Part shown: positions 20,085 through 28,836 of the stretch, piece after piece
Numbering within the stretch: the first letter of the stretch is position 1
How the letters are laid out: every line of letters begins with the position of its first letter
Source of the DNA: JBEATZ01 sp041178545
GTDB taxonomy: Bacteria > Planctomycetota > UBA1135 > UBA2386
DNA length: 57,312 bases
Direction: 5' to 3'
Assembly: GCA_041178545.1 (NCBI GenBank)
Contig: JBEGVB010000199.1
Coordinates: 1-57,312 of the forward strand
The notes under the pieces: model-generated
Seen by the model: only the letters and a program-made list of their open reading frames with translations
Databases searched by the model: none
Told to the model about the DNA's origin: nothing
Translations under genes and position numbers: made by a program

Positions 20085-23000
20085 ATGAAGCACGTAGCCC
20101 TCTGCGGTCTGCTCCTCCTCGCCGCCTGTTCGTCGAGCGCCGCCCCGAGTCCCGAACAGCAGGCCAGGATCCAGGAGGCGCGGGCACTGCTGGCCTCCTC
20201 CGACCTCGACGGCGCCCTCGCCATCACCGACAAGCTGATCGCGGAGCAGCCGGACTGGAGGGATGCCCGGGTGCTCGCGGCAGAGGCATCGATGCAGCTG
20301 AGCCGGGTCGACCGCAAGGGCCTGCGCAAGGACCTGCTGCTCGAGGACGTGGTCCGCAACCTGCAGTCCGTGGTCAAGGCCGACCCGGCGGACGCGGAGT
20401 GCTGGACCCGCCTCGCGGAGGCTGAGTACGAGCTGATGCGGTACCTCGACTGCGTGAACAGTGCAGGCCAGGCACTCTCGGCCCTTGCCGACGAGGCGAA
20501 GGAGTCCGGCAAGGCCGCGGACGCAGACCTTGTCGCGCGCGCCGGTCTCGCAGCCGCCAGGGCCCGCGTGCAGCTCTTCGTCGAGGTTCGCAACGAGGAA
20601 CTCACGAACGGGACGCCGGGCCCGAACGGAGTCGTGCGCCCGTCGGAGCAGGCCGTCCGCCTCGCCCAGGAGGCCCTTGCCGCGCTGCAACCCGTGTGCG
20701 CCTCCAACCCGTCGCAGGGGTACACGCTCACCAGCCAGGTGCACCAGTGGCTCGGGGCCAACGACGAGGCCCTTGCCGCGCTCGAGCGCGGCATCCGTCA
20801 GGCACCGGACGCCACCGAGCTGCACGTTGCGCTGCAGGACCAGTACCGGGCCATCGGCCGGGTGCGCGAGCTCAACGGGCTCTACTCGATGCTGGTGCGC
20901 GAGGGCGACGCGCCGCCCGTGATGCGCTGGTTCCAGGGCCGGGCCCAGGTGATGGCAGCGGACGAGCTGCGCGCCAAGGGCGACTTCCAAGGCGCCATCG
21001 ACGGCTACCGCAGGGCACTCGACACCTACGGCCAGTACCAGGCGATGGTGCCCTCACACGCCGAGGCCTGTGGCCAGTGGCGCGCCATCTGCGAGCTGTC
21101 GGTCGCGCGCACGCTCGTGGACGCAGGCGACCTGGAGGGTGCGCGCCAGCACCTGTTCCTCGCCGACGAGGCCTCGCCGGCAGCGGTGGCGTACGACGGC
21201 ATGACGCCGTCGCTGGTCGACTCCTTCGGCAGCCACTACGCAGGCGTGGTCTTCGCGATCAGCCGCAACCTCAGCGAGTCGTCCGGCAACAGCCTCGAGA
21301 AGGTGCTGGCGTTCAACGAGGCCGTGCTGCAGCGGCACCCCCACAAGTGGGGCTTCGTCTACAACAACGCTGCACTCCCGGCCCGCGACCTCGGCGTGCA
21401 GGTCGTGCGCGAGGCAGCGCAAGGCGGCAAGTCGGAGGAGGAGCGCAAGCAGGCCCAGGCCAAGGCCATGGAGCTCTGGGAGCGCAGCTACCGCTACTAC
21501 GAGGAAGCCGTGAAGCTGTCGCCCGAGGACCCGCGCATCGTCAACGACGCGGGCCTGATGCTGATCTACCACCTCGACCGTGACTTCGACCGCGCGAAGG
21601 AGTTGTTCGAGCGTGCGATCGCCGTGGGCCAGCCCCAGCTCGACGCATTGCCTGCCGACGCAAGCCGCGACGAGCGCAACAACCTCGAGGAGGCCGTCGG
21701 GGACGCGTGGCAGAACCTGGCAGTGCTGGCCGCGAGGCACCACAACAAGCCGTTCGAGGAGTACAAGGCGTTCTGCGAGAAGGCCGTCCAGTACTACCCG
21801 TACCGCCAGCGCGAGGCTGCACGCATGCTGCGTGCGAACGAGAAGGAGTCGTCTCCCGCCCAGGACGGCACCACCGGCAAGGAGAACGAGGGCGGTCCGC
21901 GCTGGGACGGGTGGACCGATGCAGACTTCCTGCTGCAGGACCCTGCTGCGGACAAGTTCGCGAAGCTCAAGGCCGAGGTGGAGACACGCGTGAAGGACGG
22001 CGACCTCGACGGCGCGCTGAGTGCGCTCGACGCCAGCGCGAAGGAGCTCGGCAACCACGCGCCCTTCCAGGCACTTCGCGGCGAGGTGAACCTCCAGTAC
22101 GCCCGCAAGGCACGGGACGCCGGCCGCAAGGGCGTCGAGTTCCTCTTCGCCGACGCAGTCGCCGCGCTGAAGAAGGCCGTCGAACTCGACAGCGAGCCGG
22201 TTGCACCCCGCCTGATGCTGGCGGAAGCGCTCTATGACAACGGCGACGTGGCTGATGCCGCAAGGACCTGCACCTCGCTCCTCACCCACATGCAGTCGCT
22301 GGGCGGCGGCAGGCCCGAGGAGCTGAAGGCACTGCACCTGCTGCGGGCGCAGGCGGCGAGCCGTGCATTCGTCGCCGCCAAGAACGAGCGCAAGGAGGCC
22401 CCCGACCTGTTGCAGGACACCAGGAACTCGATGCGCTACCTCGAGCAGGAGAAGGCCCTCACGCCCGAGCTGCGCAAGACGTGGGCCACCACGGAGCAGT
22501 GGGCCGGCGCCACGGTCGAGGCAGTGAACATCCATGCGCGTGCTGCAAAGGCCGACCCGGCAGACGGCGATGCCGTTGCCTCGCTGGTGGACACCGCGAC
22601 TGCAGCGGGCCAGAGCAAGCTGGCCGTCGACGCGCTCGCGGACCGCACCGACCCCTTCTCGCTCTGGTACCTCGGCAGGGCCCACTACGCCCACTCGCTG
22701 GAGCTGCGCAACGAGGGCAAGAACGAGGATGCGGTTGCCGCGGTCGACCGCGCCATGGCGGCCTTCGAGAAGTCGATGTCCGGCAACCGGGACTTCGCCG
22801 ACTCGTGCCAGCAGTGGCTTGCCATGTGCCTCGGCAAGAAGGGCAACCTGGCCTTCTGGATGGAGCGCCTCGACGACGCGGAGAAGTGGCTGGTGGAGTC
22901 GACGCGGTTGCGCCCGGACCGCATCAACGAGGACCTCGGTCTCCAGGAGACCACCAAGCTGGGCATCCTCAGGGTCGCCGACAAGTTCTACCGGGCCAAC

Positions 23001-23534
23001 GACCTTGGGCGCGTGGAGCGCATCTACCGCGACACCTCGAATGCCGCGAACGCGGACCTCGACCTGCTCAACAACTCGGGGCTCTTCAGTCGCGACTGGG
23101 GCAACGTCCTCGAGAGCCGCGGCAAGAAGGACGAGGCCATGGAGATGTACGAGCAGAGCTACAAGGCCTACTCGCGCGCCAACCAGCTCGACCCGTCCAA
23201 CGTGCGCCTGCGCAACGACCGCGCCCTCATCCTGATCTACCACCTCGAGCGCGAGTGGGACACGGCCAAGGAGCTGGTGGACAGCGCCATTGCCGACGGT
23301 GACAAGCAACTCAAGGAGAACCCGCCGAGCGAGCCGCAGGAGAAGCAGAACCTCGCCGAGGCCGTGGGCGACTGCTACGAGAACCTTGCGCTCTGGCACC
23401 TGAAGCACTCGGGTGACCTCGCGGCTGCGAAGGCTGCTGCCGAGGCGAGCCGCAACTACCACCCCGGCCAGCGCCGCCCCGGCGCGATGCGCCACCTGCG
23501 CACGGTCGAGGAGCGCCAGAAGCAGGGCAAGTGA
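20085..23534 (+). CDS. Large TPR lipoprotein
   Basis: 1149 residues. The start at 20085 gives a lipoprotein signal, MKHVALCGLLLLAAC, lipid Cys15. The rest is almost all helical tetratricopeptide-like repeats, for example ALLASSDLDGALAITDKLIAEQPDW and QVHQWLGANDEALAALERGIRQAPDATEL. The protein appears to be two related halves: near residue 426 and again near 995 a stretch NNxxLxxRDxG is followed by a Y-rich helix, then ND with LIYHL and AKEL, then NLxEAVGDxxxNLA. This module occurs a third time in the next gene. TPR arrays bind other proteins, so this is probably a membrane-anchored scaffold facing the periplasm or outside; partners are unknown. Its stop overlaps the next start, so the two genes are translated together. 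Confidence 0.85.
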   Translation: MKHVALCGLLLLAACSSSAAPSPEQQARIQEARALLASSDLDGALAITDKLIAEQPDWRDARVLAAEASMQLSRVDRKGLRKDLLLEDVVRNLQSVVKADPADAECWTRLAEAEYELMRYLDCVNSAGQALSALADEAKESGKAADADLVARAGLAAARARVQLFVEVRNEELTNGTPGPNGVVRPSEQAVRLAQEALAALQPVCASNPSQGYTLTSQVHQWLGANDEALAALERGIRQAPDATELHVALQDQYRAIGRVRELNGLYSMLVREGDAPPVMRWFQGRAQVMAADELRAKGDFQGAIDGYRRALDTYGQYQAMVPSHAEACGQWRAICELSVARTLVDAGDLEGARQHLFLADEASPAAVAYDGMTPSLVDSFGSHYAGVVFAISRNLSESSGNSLEKVLAFNEAVLQRHPHKWGFVYNNAALPARDLGVQVVREAAQGGKSEEERKQAQAKAMELWERSYRYYEEAVKLSPEDPRIVNDAGLMLIYHLDRDFDRAKELFERAIAVGQPQLDALPADASRDERNNLEEAVGDAWQNLAVLAARHHNKPFEEYKAFCEKAVQYYPYRQREAARMLRANEKESSPAQDGTTGKENEGGPRWDGWTDADFLLQDPAADKFAKLKAEVETRVKDGDLDGALSALDASAKELGNHAPFQALRGEVNLQYARKARDAGRKGVEFLFADAVAALKKAVELDSEPVAPRLMLAEALYDNGDVADAARTCTSLLTHMQSLGGGRPEELKALHLLRAQAASRAFVAAKNERKEAPDLLQDTRNSMRYLEQEKALTPELRKTWATTEQWAGATVEAVNIHARAAKADPADGDAVASLVDTATAAGQSKLAVDALADRTDPFSLWYLGRAHYAHSLELRNEGKNEDAVAAVDRAMAAFEKSMSGNRDFADSCQQWLAMCLGKKGNLAFWMERLDDAEKWLVESTRLRPDRINEDLGLQETTKLGILRVADKFYRANDLGRVERIYRDTSNAANADLDLLNNSGLFSRDWGNVLESRGKKDEAMEMYEQSYKAYSRANQLDPSNVRLRNDRALILIYHLEREWDTAKELVDSAIADGDKQLKENPPSEPQEKQNLAEAVGDCYENLALWHLKHSGDLAAAKAAAEASRNYHPGQRRPGAMRHLRTVEERQKQGK

Positions 23535-25108
23535 TGGTCGCGCGCCACGCAGGGCTCGTTTCGCTCCTCTTGCTCTGCGGCGCCGTGCTCGGCCAGGAGC
23601 CGGCCCCCGTCCAGGCCGGGGTGCGGGAACGGGCCCACACCGCCGAACAGCGCGGCGAGTACGACGTGGCGGCCGAGTTGTTCCTGCAGCTGGCTGCCGC
23701 GGAGCCACAGCGGGCCGAGTGGCAGGTGGCTGCAGGTCGCTGCCTCGGCCGCGCAGGTCGCTTCAACCAGGCACTCGACCTGCTCGACGCACAACGCAAG
23801 CGGTTCCCGGGCGTGTTGGACCTGCCAGCCATGCTGGCCCGCACCATGCTGCTGAAGGCAGAGGGTGATGCAGGCGCGCTGCACCCCGAGGTGTTGCTTG
23901 CCGATGCCGCGGCGATCTGCCGCGAGGTGCTTGCCGTCGACCCCGACCACCAGGACGCATTGCTGGTGCTGGCCCAGAGCCTCCACCGCAGCGGCGACCC
24001 TGCCGCGCGCACGGCAGCCGAGGACGCAGTGCGGCGGCTGCCGCGACATGCCGGCGCCTGGATCCTGCTGGGCAGGGTGGAAGCCGATGCGTTCGCGCGC
24101 GCACGCGCCGAGCTGCCCATGGCCGGCGACGACGAGGAGACCCAGCGCGCAGTGGTGGCGCGCATGGCCGGTGCACGCGAGGCAGCACTGCGCTGCTACC
24201 GCACGGCGGCCGAGCTCGACCCCAAGCGGACCTTCCCCCATGTCGCCATGGGCGACCTGCTGCGCGAGAGCGACGGGAAGGCGGCGCTGGGACACTACGC
24301 GGCAGCACTGCGCATCGACCCCGGTTGCGCTGCAGGCCAGCAGTGGATCGAGCAGTACCCGCCTGGTGTGCGGCTCGAGTTCTATGCACCCTTGCTGGCC
24401 GAGGGTCGGAGCCGCCCCGACGCCGACCCGGTGCGCCTCGCGGCACTGGAGTGGATGGTCGCCCGCGCGCACTACGACGCAGGCGACCTCGCGACCGCAG
24501 GCAAGGCATTCGTTGCAGTGGTCGCAGCAAACCCTGCCTACGTCAACGCCCACTACTACGCTGCCGTCTGCGCGTGGCGGACCAACGACCCCGACGGTGC
24601 AGAGCACCACGCAGCCGCCTATGCACGCGCAGGGGCCGCGACGTTTGCCGACGTGGTGCGGGCCCTGCCGCCCGAACTCCGTGCGGAGCTGGGGCAACTG
24701 GTCCAGTACCTCGGGGACCGCGCCTACCGCGAGGGACGCATCGAGAACAGCCGCGACCTCAACCACGTGGTCGCCTGCCTGCGCGACTCGGCAGATGCAT
24801 GGAACAACCATGCGTTCCTGTGCCGCGAGACCGGCAGGCACGAGGAGAGCCTGGTCTCCTACCAGCATGCGCTCGAGAAGGAACCGCTCTCGCCGCAGCT
24901 GCACAACGACACCGCCGTGGTGCTGCACCACCACCTCGCCACACCCGAGAACCTGCGCCGCGCACGCATCCTCTACGAACGGGCAGTCGAGCTGGCCCGT
25001 GCAGTGGTCGCCGACCCGAGGGCAACAGAACCGGCCCGGGAACAGGCGCGGAAGACCCTCGCGGACGCCGGGAAGAACCTCGCAGACCTCGGCGACCGCG
25101 GCCGCTGA
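23534..25108 (+). CDS. Exported TPR protein coupled to the large TPR lipoprotein
   Basis: 524 residues from the ATG at 23534, which overlaps the previous stop by one base (TGATG); a GTG three bases earlier is an equal alternative. The N-terminus is a Sec signal, LVSLLLLCGAVLGQEP, probably cleaved after VLG. TPR units follow, such as AEQRGEYDVAAELFLQLAAAEPQ, AICREVLAVDPDHQDALLVLAQSL and YDAGDLATAGKAFVAVVAANPAY. The last 70 residues repeat the module seen twice in the upstream protein: WNNHAFLCRETG, then SYQHALEKEPLSP, then HNDTAVVLHHHL and a final AGKNLADLG. It probably arose by duplication of part of its neighbour and may work with it. It converges on the NRDE gene with only 10 bases between stops. 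Confidence 0.85.
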   Translation: MVARHAGLVSLLLLCGAVLGQEPAPVQAGVRERAHTAEQRGEYDVAAELFLQLAAAEPQRAEWQVAAGRCLGRAGRFNQALDLLDAQRKRFPGVLDLPAMLARTMLLKAEGDAGALHPEVLLADAAAICREVLAVDPDHQDALLVLAQSLHRSGDPAARTAAEDAVRRLPRHAGAWILLGRVEADAFARARAELPMAGDDEETQRAVVARMAGAREAALRCYRTAAELDPKRTFPHVAMGDLLRESDGKAALGHYAAALRIDPGCAAGQQWIEQYPPGVRLEFYAPLLAEGRSRPDADPVRLAALEWMVARAHYDAGDLATAGKAFVAVVAANPAYVNAHYYAAVCAWRTNDPDGAEHHAAAYARAGAATFADVVRALPPELRAELGQLVQYLGDRAYREGRIENSRDLNHVVACLRDSADAWNNHAFLCRETGRHEESLVSYQHALEKEPLSPQLHNDTAVVLHHHLATPENLRRARILYERAVELARAVVADPRATEPAREQARKTLADAGKNLADLGDRGR

Positions 25109-25118
25109 GCCACGACTC

Positions 25119-25862
25119 TCAGTCCTCGGCCTCGGGCAACAGCCTTCGGCCGAGGTTGCCGTAGTTGCGGTGGACGGCCTCGTCCGGTGCCCCTGCTGCA
25201 AAACGCCAGACCAGTGCAGTCGGGTCCGACGCGGGCACGGCCAGCAACGACGAACTCACCGTGCCGTAGCCTGCACCCTTCTTGAGCACGGCGTGCCCCG
25301 AAGAGTCGCCCCGGTCCCGGAGCACCGGCGCGAGGCGGTCAAGTCGCTCGTGGAGGCCCAGCATCGGGTCCATTGCGTGGGCCAGCAGCGGCAGATGCAG
25401 CACGCCGGGTGCGTGTTCGTTGGTGACGACGAGCACGGGCTCGCGCCAGGCCACGACGTCGAGCACGCCCCCACGGTGGACGAGCACCACGATGCGGTCG
25501 CGGTCGCATAGGGCCAGCTGGAAGCCACCGTGCGGGGCGCTGCGCACGGCTTCGCCGACCAGGTCCACCGCCTCGGACAGCGAGGATGCATCGAGTGCGA
25601 GGTGCACGAGGTGGCCCCGCGAGGGCGCGCCGGCTGGCGGCAGGTGGCCCTTGAGGTTGGTGACGGCCGCGAACGCACCGAGGTCGTTGACGCCGATCCA
25701 GGTGCCGCCAGCCTGCCGGTCGCGGGGCGACAGGATGCGTCGGTGCCTGCCGACGAAGAGACCGGGGGGCGAGAACGCACGGTCGGTGCGCTCGTCACGG
25801 TTCGCGCCGACCACGACCGGGTGGCTCGCGTGCAGGCCGCGCATCACGATGAGCAGGCACAT
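25119..25862 (-). CDS. NRDE (TANGO2-like) family protein
   Basis: 247 residues. The N-terminus MCLLIV with Cys2, followed by the signature NRDE at 21-24 in VVVGANRDER, identifies the NRDE/TANGO2 family (also called Transport and Golgi organisation 2). GGTWIGVNDLGAFAAVTNL and SRGHLV also match it. The fold resembles Ntn hydrolases and Cys2 could be a nucleophile after Met removal. The biochemical role in bacteria is unclear; the eukaryotic TANGO2 has been linked to haem and lipid handling. It is the last gene of a run with the MFS transporter (6 bases upstream) and the sigma fusion gene. Confidence 0.88.
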   Translation of the reverse strand: MCLLIVMRGLHASHPVVVGANRDERTDRAFSPPGLFVGRHRRILSPRDRQAGGTWIGVNDLGAFAAVTNLKGHLPPAGAPSRGHLVHLALDASSLSEAVDLVGEAVRSAPHGGFQLALCDRDRIVVLVHRGGVLDVVAWREPVLVVTNEHAPGVLHLPLLAHAMDPMLGLHERLDRLAPVLRDRGDSSGHAVLKKGAGYGTVSSSLLAVPASDPTALVWRFAAGAPDEAVHRNYGNLGRRLLPEAED

Positions 25863-25868
25863 GACGGT

Positions 25869-27206
25869 TCAGGGCGTGGTGGGGTCGTCGGGAGGAACGG
25901 GTGGCGTGTGCTCCAGCCTGCCCGAGGGCAACCGCCGCAGCAACAGCATGCCGGAACCGGCGAGGAGGCACAGCAACGCAGCCGCGAGGAAGGTGCGCTG
26001 GAAGTCGGGCTCGACCCCCGTGCCGCCGTCCGCGACCCAGGCACCCGTCAGCGGGCCGAAGGCGAAGCCGAACTGCATGCAGCTCTGCACCATCGAGAAG
26101 GCGAGCGTGCGCCGCGCGGCGACCACGCGCTTGCCCGCCGCCGCGTAGCTGAGGGTCATCGAGCCCGCCATGAAGGCCGCGGCACAGGTGCGCAGGCCGA
26201 GGAAGTTGACGACCTGCGTCGTGGCGGCCACCGCGAACATCAGGCCGCCGAGTCCGAGGGACAGGAAGCCGAGACACCGGAGCGGGCCGTGCCGGTCCGC
26301 AAGGCGACCCCAAAGGGGCGTGAAGAACACCTGCGTCACGGCGAGGATCGAGAAGGCAAGGGCCGTTGCCTGTCCCGTGCGCTCCACCAGGTTGGTGCCG
26401 AGTCGTTCCCACGGCTCGAGTTCGCGCACGAAGAGCGCGAGCAACGGCTCCATCATGTTCTGGCCGATGCGCTGCAGCAGCACGAGCACGAGCAGCCATG
26501 CGAACACGCGGTTGCGCAGCAGCTGGCTGCACGAGTGCACCATCTCCCTTGCGAACGAGGGTGCGAGGGGGTCGTGCACCTTGGGTGTCTCGCGGACGAA
26601 CAACCAGAGCGGCAGCACGGCGAGCAGCGAGAGGGCGCTCGTGACGTAGAACTCCGAGCCACGACCGAACTCGCTCGCAACGCGCCAGCCGACCTCCGGA
26701 CCGATGCCCGACCCGATGGCCATGCCAACCTGCAGGAACCCGATCGTCCGTCCCTGCCGGTCGTTGGGGATGTCCGACGAGACGAGTGCCATGGCGGGCG
26801 CCACGTAGCCGGCGAGCGCGCCCTGCACGATGCGCAGCACCAGCAGCACCCACGGCGCGGTGGCGAACGGCATCATCAGGGTGGTGAGCGCAATGGCGAG
26901 GTTGGCACGGATCGCCATGGGCTTGCGCCCGAGCCGGTCCCCCATCGCACCCCACACGGGACCGAACACGGCAGCGGAGAAGGGGGCGGCTGCGTAGATG
27001 ACGGCGGCCAGCTCCGACAGTTCCTGCGGGTCGGTGACCTGGAACCGCTCCTCCACGTAGAGCGGCAGCGTGGGCAGCATGGCCATGAGGCCCAGCGACG
27101 TGGCGAAGAGGCTGGGCCAAACCGCGAACAGGTTGCGCTGCCAGGATTGCAAGGCGAGGGGTTCTACCCGATGCGCACGGCGGAACCATGTGCACGGTCG
27201 AACCAT
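25869..27206 (-). CDS. MFS transporter
   Basis: 445 residues with about 12 hydrophobic segments, a major facilitator of the drug/H+ antiporter type. Motif A is visible between the second and third helices as GPVWGAMGDRLGRKPM, and a degenerate copy, PLWGRLADRHGPLR, lies in the second half as expected for the duplicated fold. The likely function is proton-driven efflux of a small molecule; the substrate cannot be told. The start is uncertain: ATG at 27206 was taken, but GTG at 27212 is in frame and TTG further in is possible. The start region lies within three degenerate copies of a 17-base repeat. It follows the sigma fusion gene by 33 bases. Confidence 0.9.
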   Translation of the reverse strand: MVRPCTWFRRAHRVEPLALQSWQRNLFAVWPSLFATSLGLMAMLPTLPLYVEERFQVTDPQELSELAAVIYAAAPFSAAVFGPVWGAMGDRLGRKPMAIRANLAIALTTLMMPFATAPWVLLVLRIVQGALAGYVAPAMALVSSDIPNDRQGRTIGFLQVGMAIGSGIGPEVGWRVASEFGRGSEFYVTSALSLLAVLPLWLFVRETPKVHDPLAPSFAREMVHSCSQLLRNRVFAWLLVLVLLQRIGQNMMEPLLALFVRELEPWERLGTNLVERTGQATALAFSILAVTQVFFTPLWGRLADRHGPLRCLGFLSLGLGGLMFAVAATTQVVNFLGLRTCAAAFMAGSMTLSYAAAGKRVVAARRTLAFSMVQSCMQFGFAFGPLTGAWVADGGTGVEPDFQRTFLAAALLCLLAGSGMLLLRRLPSGRLEHTPPVPPDDPTTP

Positions 27207-27221
27207 GGACACCGTTCGACC
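27171..27221 (-). repeat. Three degenerate 17-base tandem repeats at the MFS start
   Basis: On the plus strand the units are 27171-27187 (ATGCGCACGGCGGAACC), 27188-27204 (ATGTGCACGGTCGAACC) and 27205-27221 (ATGGACACCGTTCGACC). The first two agree at 14 of 17 positions and the third is more diverged. Seventeen is not a multiple of three, so each copy is read in a different frame by the MFS gene, whose start codon lies here. Confidence 0.6.
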
Positions 27222-27239
27222 GCGAGCTTGGGTACGCCG

Positions 27240-28475
27240 TCAACGTCGCGTCGTGAGCGAGAGCAACAGCGCCGAGCGGTCGGTGGGGAGCGCGGGGCCG
27301 GGGGTGCCGACGGTGGGCAACCCGGCAGGGAACTGGGGCCCGGCGAGCAGGCGACCGAGTTCGACCACGTCGGCCGTGGCGCCCACCACCCGAACGAGCC
27401 TTCGCTCGGGCCCGGGTGGCGCCCCGGCTGGGACAGGCTCCTCGGTGAGGACGAGGCGGGCGGCAAGGGCCCGCGCACGGTCTGCATGGAGGAGATCGTC
27501 CACGGGACCGAGGTCCGTCAGCAAGCCAGCGAGTCCGCGGTGGGGATCCGGCACCTCGACGGCGAGCAAGGGTGCCATGCCCTCGGGCACGGCGGTGAGC
27601 GGGGCGAGGTCGACCGGCCTCACTCCTGCTGCGTCCAGCAACAGTGCGGTGCCCGCCAGCACGAGTCCAGCAGCCACGCTGCAGGCCAGCGGCAACGCAC
27701 GCAACTGCCGCATGCCAGGCGGCCGTTGGCGTGGCACCTCGCGCTGCCGGATGCGCGCCAGCACCGCCTCGCCCACCGAGATCGTGCTGGGCAGCTCACG
27801 CAACTCGGCGCGCAGCCTTCTCACACCGCGCTCGAAACCGGACACGGCAGCACGCAGTCCGGGGTTCGCTCGCAGCTCCGCACCGAAGCGTTGCTGCTCG
27901 CGAGGTTCCATGGTCCCGTCCAGCCAATGGGAGAGGCGATCGTCCTCGAACGGGTCGCGACCGGCGGCGTCGTTACCCACTACCCACCGGCACACGGCAG
28001 CCCTGCCTCGGTGGACGCGGGCATGTGCCTCCTGCGCAGGCACCTTCACCATCGCTCCGATGTCCTCGATGCTGCACCCCTCCAGGTCCATGAGCACCAA
28101 CGGGACAGCCTCCGACTCCGGCAGCCCGTGGACCACCTCCCGCAGCGAGGCCGGCTCCGGTCGGCCTGCCTGCGACGCGACGCGCATGCGCTTCCTGCGC
28201 TCGGCCAGCGCGACGTTGAGTGCATGTGCACGCACCTCGTCGACCAGTCGCTCCCCCGCACCGTCCACTGCGGTACCGTGCAGCAGACCCACGAAGACCT
28301 CGGTGCAGACCCGGTGGACCTCCTCCGCAGGGCACGCCAGCACCGCTGCAACCAGGCCGCGGACCTGCAACTGGAACCGGTCCACGAACTCCAGCACGGC
28401 CCTGCGGTCGCCGCGCGCTGCCCGCGCAACCAGGTCCGCGTCACTGCTGGTGGATCCCGAACTCACGACCGACAT
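27240..28475 (-). CDS. ECF sigma factor fused to a membrane anti-sigma-like segment
   Basis: 411 residues. The ATG at 28475 begins SDADLVARAARGDRRAVLEF, the usual opening of sigma region 2 in ECF sigma factors; VHRVCTEVFVGLL follows at the position of the core-binding helix. Region 4 is at about 111-165: LPESEAVPLVLMDLEGCSIEDIGAMV with the helix-turn-helix end VHRGRAAVCRWV. After a linker, residues 178-226 (DRLSHWLDGTMEPREQQRFGAELRANPGLRAAV) look like the N-terminal part of anti-sigma factors, without the zinc His/Cys set. Residues 261-280 form one transmembrane helix, and about 130 residues lie beyond it. So a sigma factor and its likely restraint are on one chain tethered to the membrane. 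Release by proteolysis is a reasonable idea but not shown. First gene of the run with the MFS and NRDE genes. Confidence 0.8.
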   Translation of the reverse strand: MSVVSSGSTSSDADLVARAARGDRRAVLEFVDRFQLQVRGLVAAVLACPAEEVHRVCTEVFVGLLHGTAVDGAGERLVDEVRAHALNVALAERRKRMRVASQAGRPEPASLREVVHGLPESEAVPLVLMDLEGCSIEDIGAMVKVPAQEAHARVHRGRAAVCRWVVGNDAAGRDPFEDDRLSHWLDGTMEPREQQRFGAELRANPGLRAAVSGFERGVRRLRAELRELPSTISVGEAVLARIRQREVPRQRPPGMRQLRALPLACSVAAGLVLAGTALLLDAAGVRPVDLAPLTAVPEGMAPLLAVEVPDPHRGLAGLLTDLGPVDDLLHADRARALAARLVLTEEPVPAGAPPGPERRLVRVVGATADVVELGRLLAGPQFPAGLPTVGTPGPALPTDRSALLLSLTTRR

Positions 28476-28517
28476 CCTCGCAGGGGCGACGGCTTCCGCA
28501 CCCGACCGCACCGTGGG

Positions 28518-28523
28518 TAACCT
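28518..28523 (+). promoter_or_regulatory. TANNNT box for a leaderless small gene
   Basis: TAACCT ends 6 bases before the ATG at 28530, so a transcript from it would begin at or next to the start codon. There is no clear Shine-Dalgarno in the gap. Confidence 0.4.
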
Positions 28524-28529
28524 GTTGCC

Positions 28530-28826
28530 ATGCCCAAGGAAGTCTTCCAGTTCCCGTGCCCCTGCTGCGGCAAGATGGTCGAGGTCGACACCCGCTCCGG
28601 CAAGGCACGGGCCGTGAAGCCAGAGGAGGCAAGGAGCCTCGGCAACCTCGACGACCTGTTGGCGAGCCACCGCCGCGAGTCCGACCGTCTCGGCGGCACG
28701 TTCGAGGCCGCCAAGGGCGCGCAGAAGCGCGCAGCGGAGACGCTCGACGAGGCGCTGCGCCGGGCCAAGGAAGAGGCGAAGAAGGATCCCAAGGACAAGC
28801 CCCGCAGCCCCTTCGACCTGGACTGA
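28530..28826 (+). CDS. Small Cys-rich conserved-looking protein
   Basis: 98 residues. It opens with FPCPCCGKMVEVDTRSGKARAV, a CPCC knuckle set in two short strands, like half of a zinc ribbon or a rubredoxin-type knuckle. Only three cysteines (in one cluster) are present, so a full zinc site would need a second chain. From about residue 36 on the protein is a charged helix likely to form a coiled coil (ESDRLGGTFEAAKGAQKRAAETLDEALRRAKEEAKKDPKDK). The layout, a metal knuckle plus coiled coil, suggests a dimer that pairs two knuckles. Function unknown. It diverges from the sigma fusion gene with a 54-base gap and converges on the M28 peptidase gene 10 bases away. Confidence 0.75.
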   Translation: MPKEVFQFPCPCCGKMVEVDTRSGKARAVKPEEARSLGNLDDLLASHRRESDRLGGTFEAAKGAQKRAAETLDEALRRAKEEAKKDPKDKPRSPFDLD

Positions 28827-28836
28827 GGCCGCAGGC

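Noticed and set aside
16600..20088. 1162-codon plus-strand frame opposite the Big_5 lipoprotein
   Set aside because: It is antisense to a signal-bearing lipoprotein gene and has no conserved motif.
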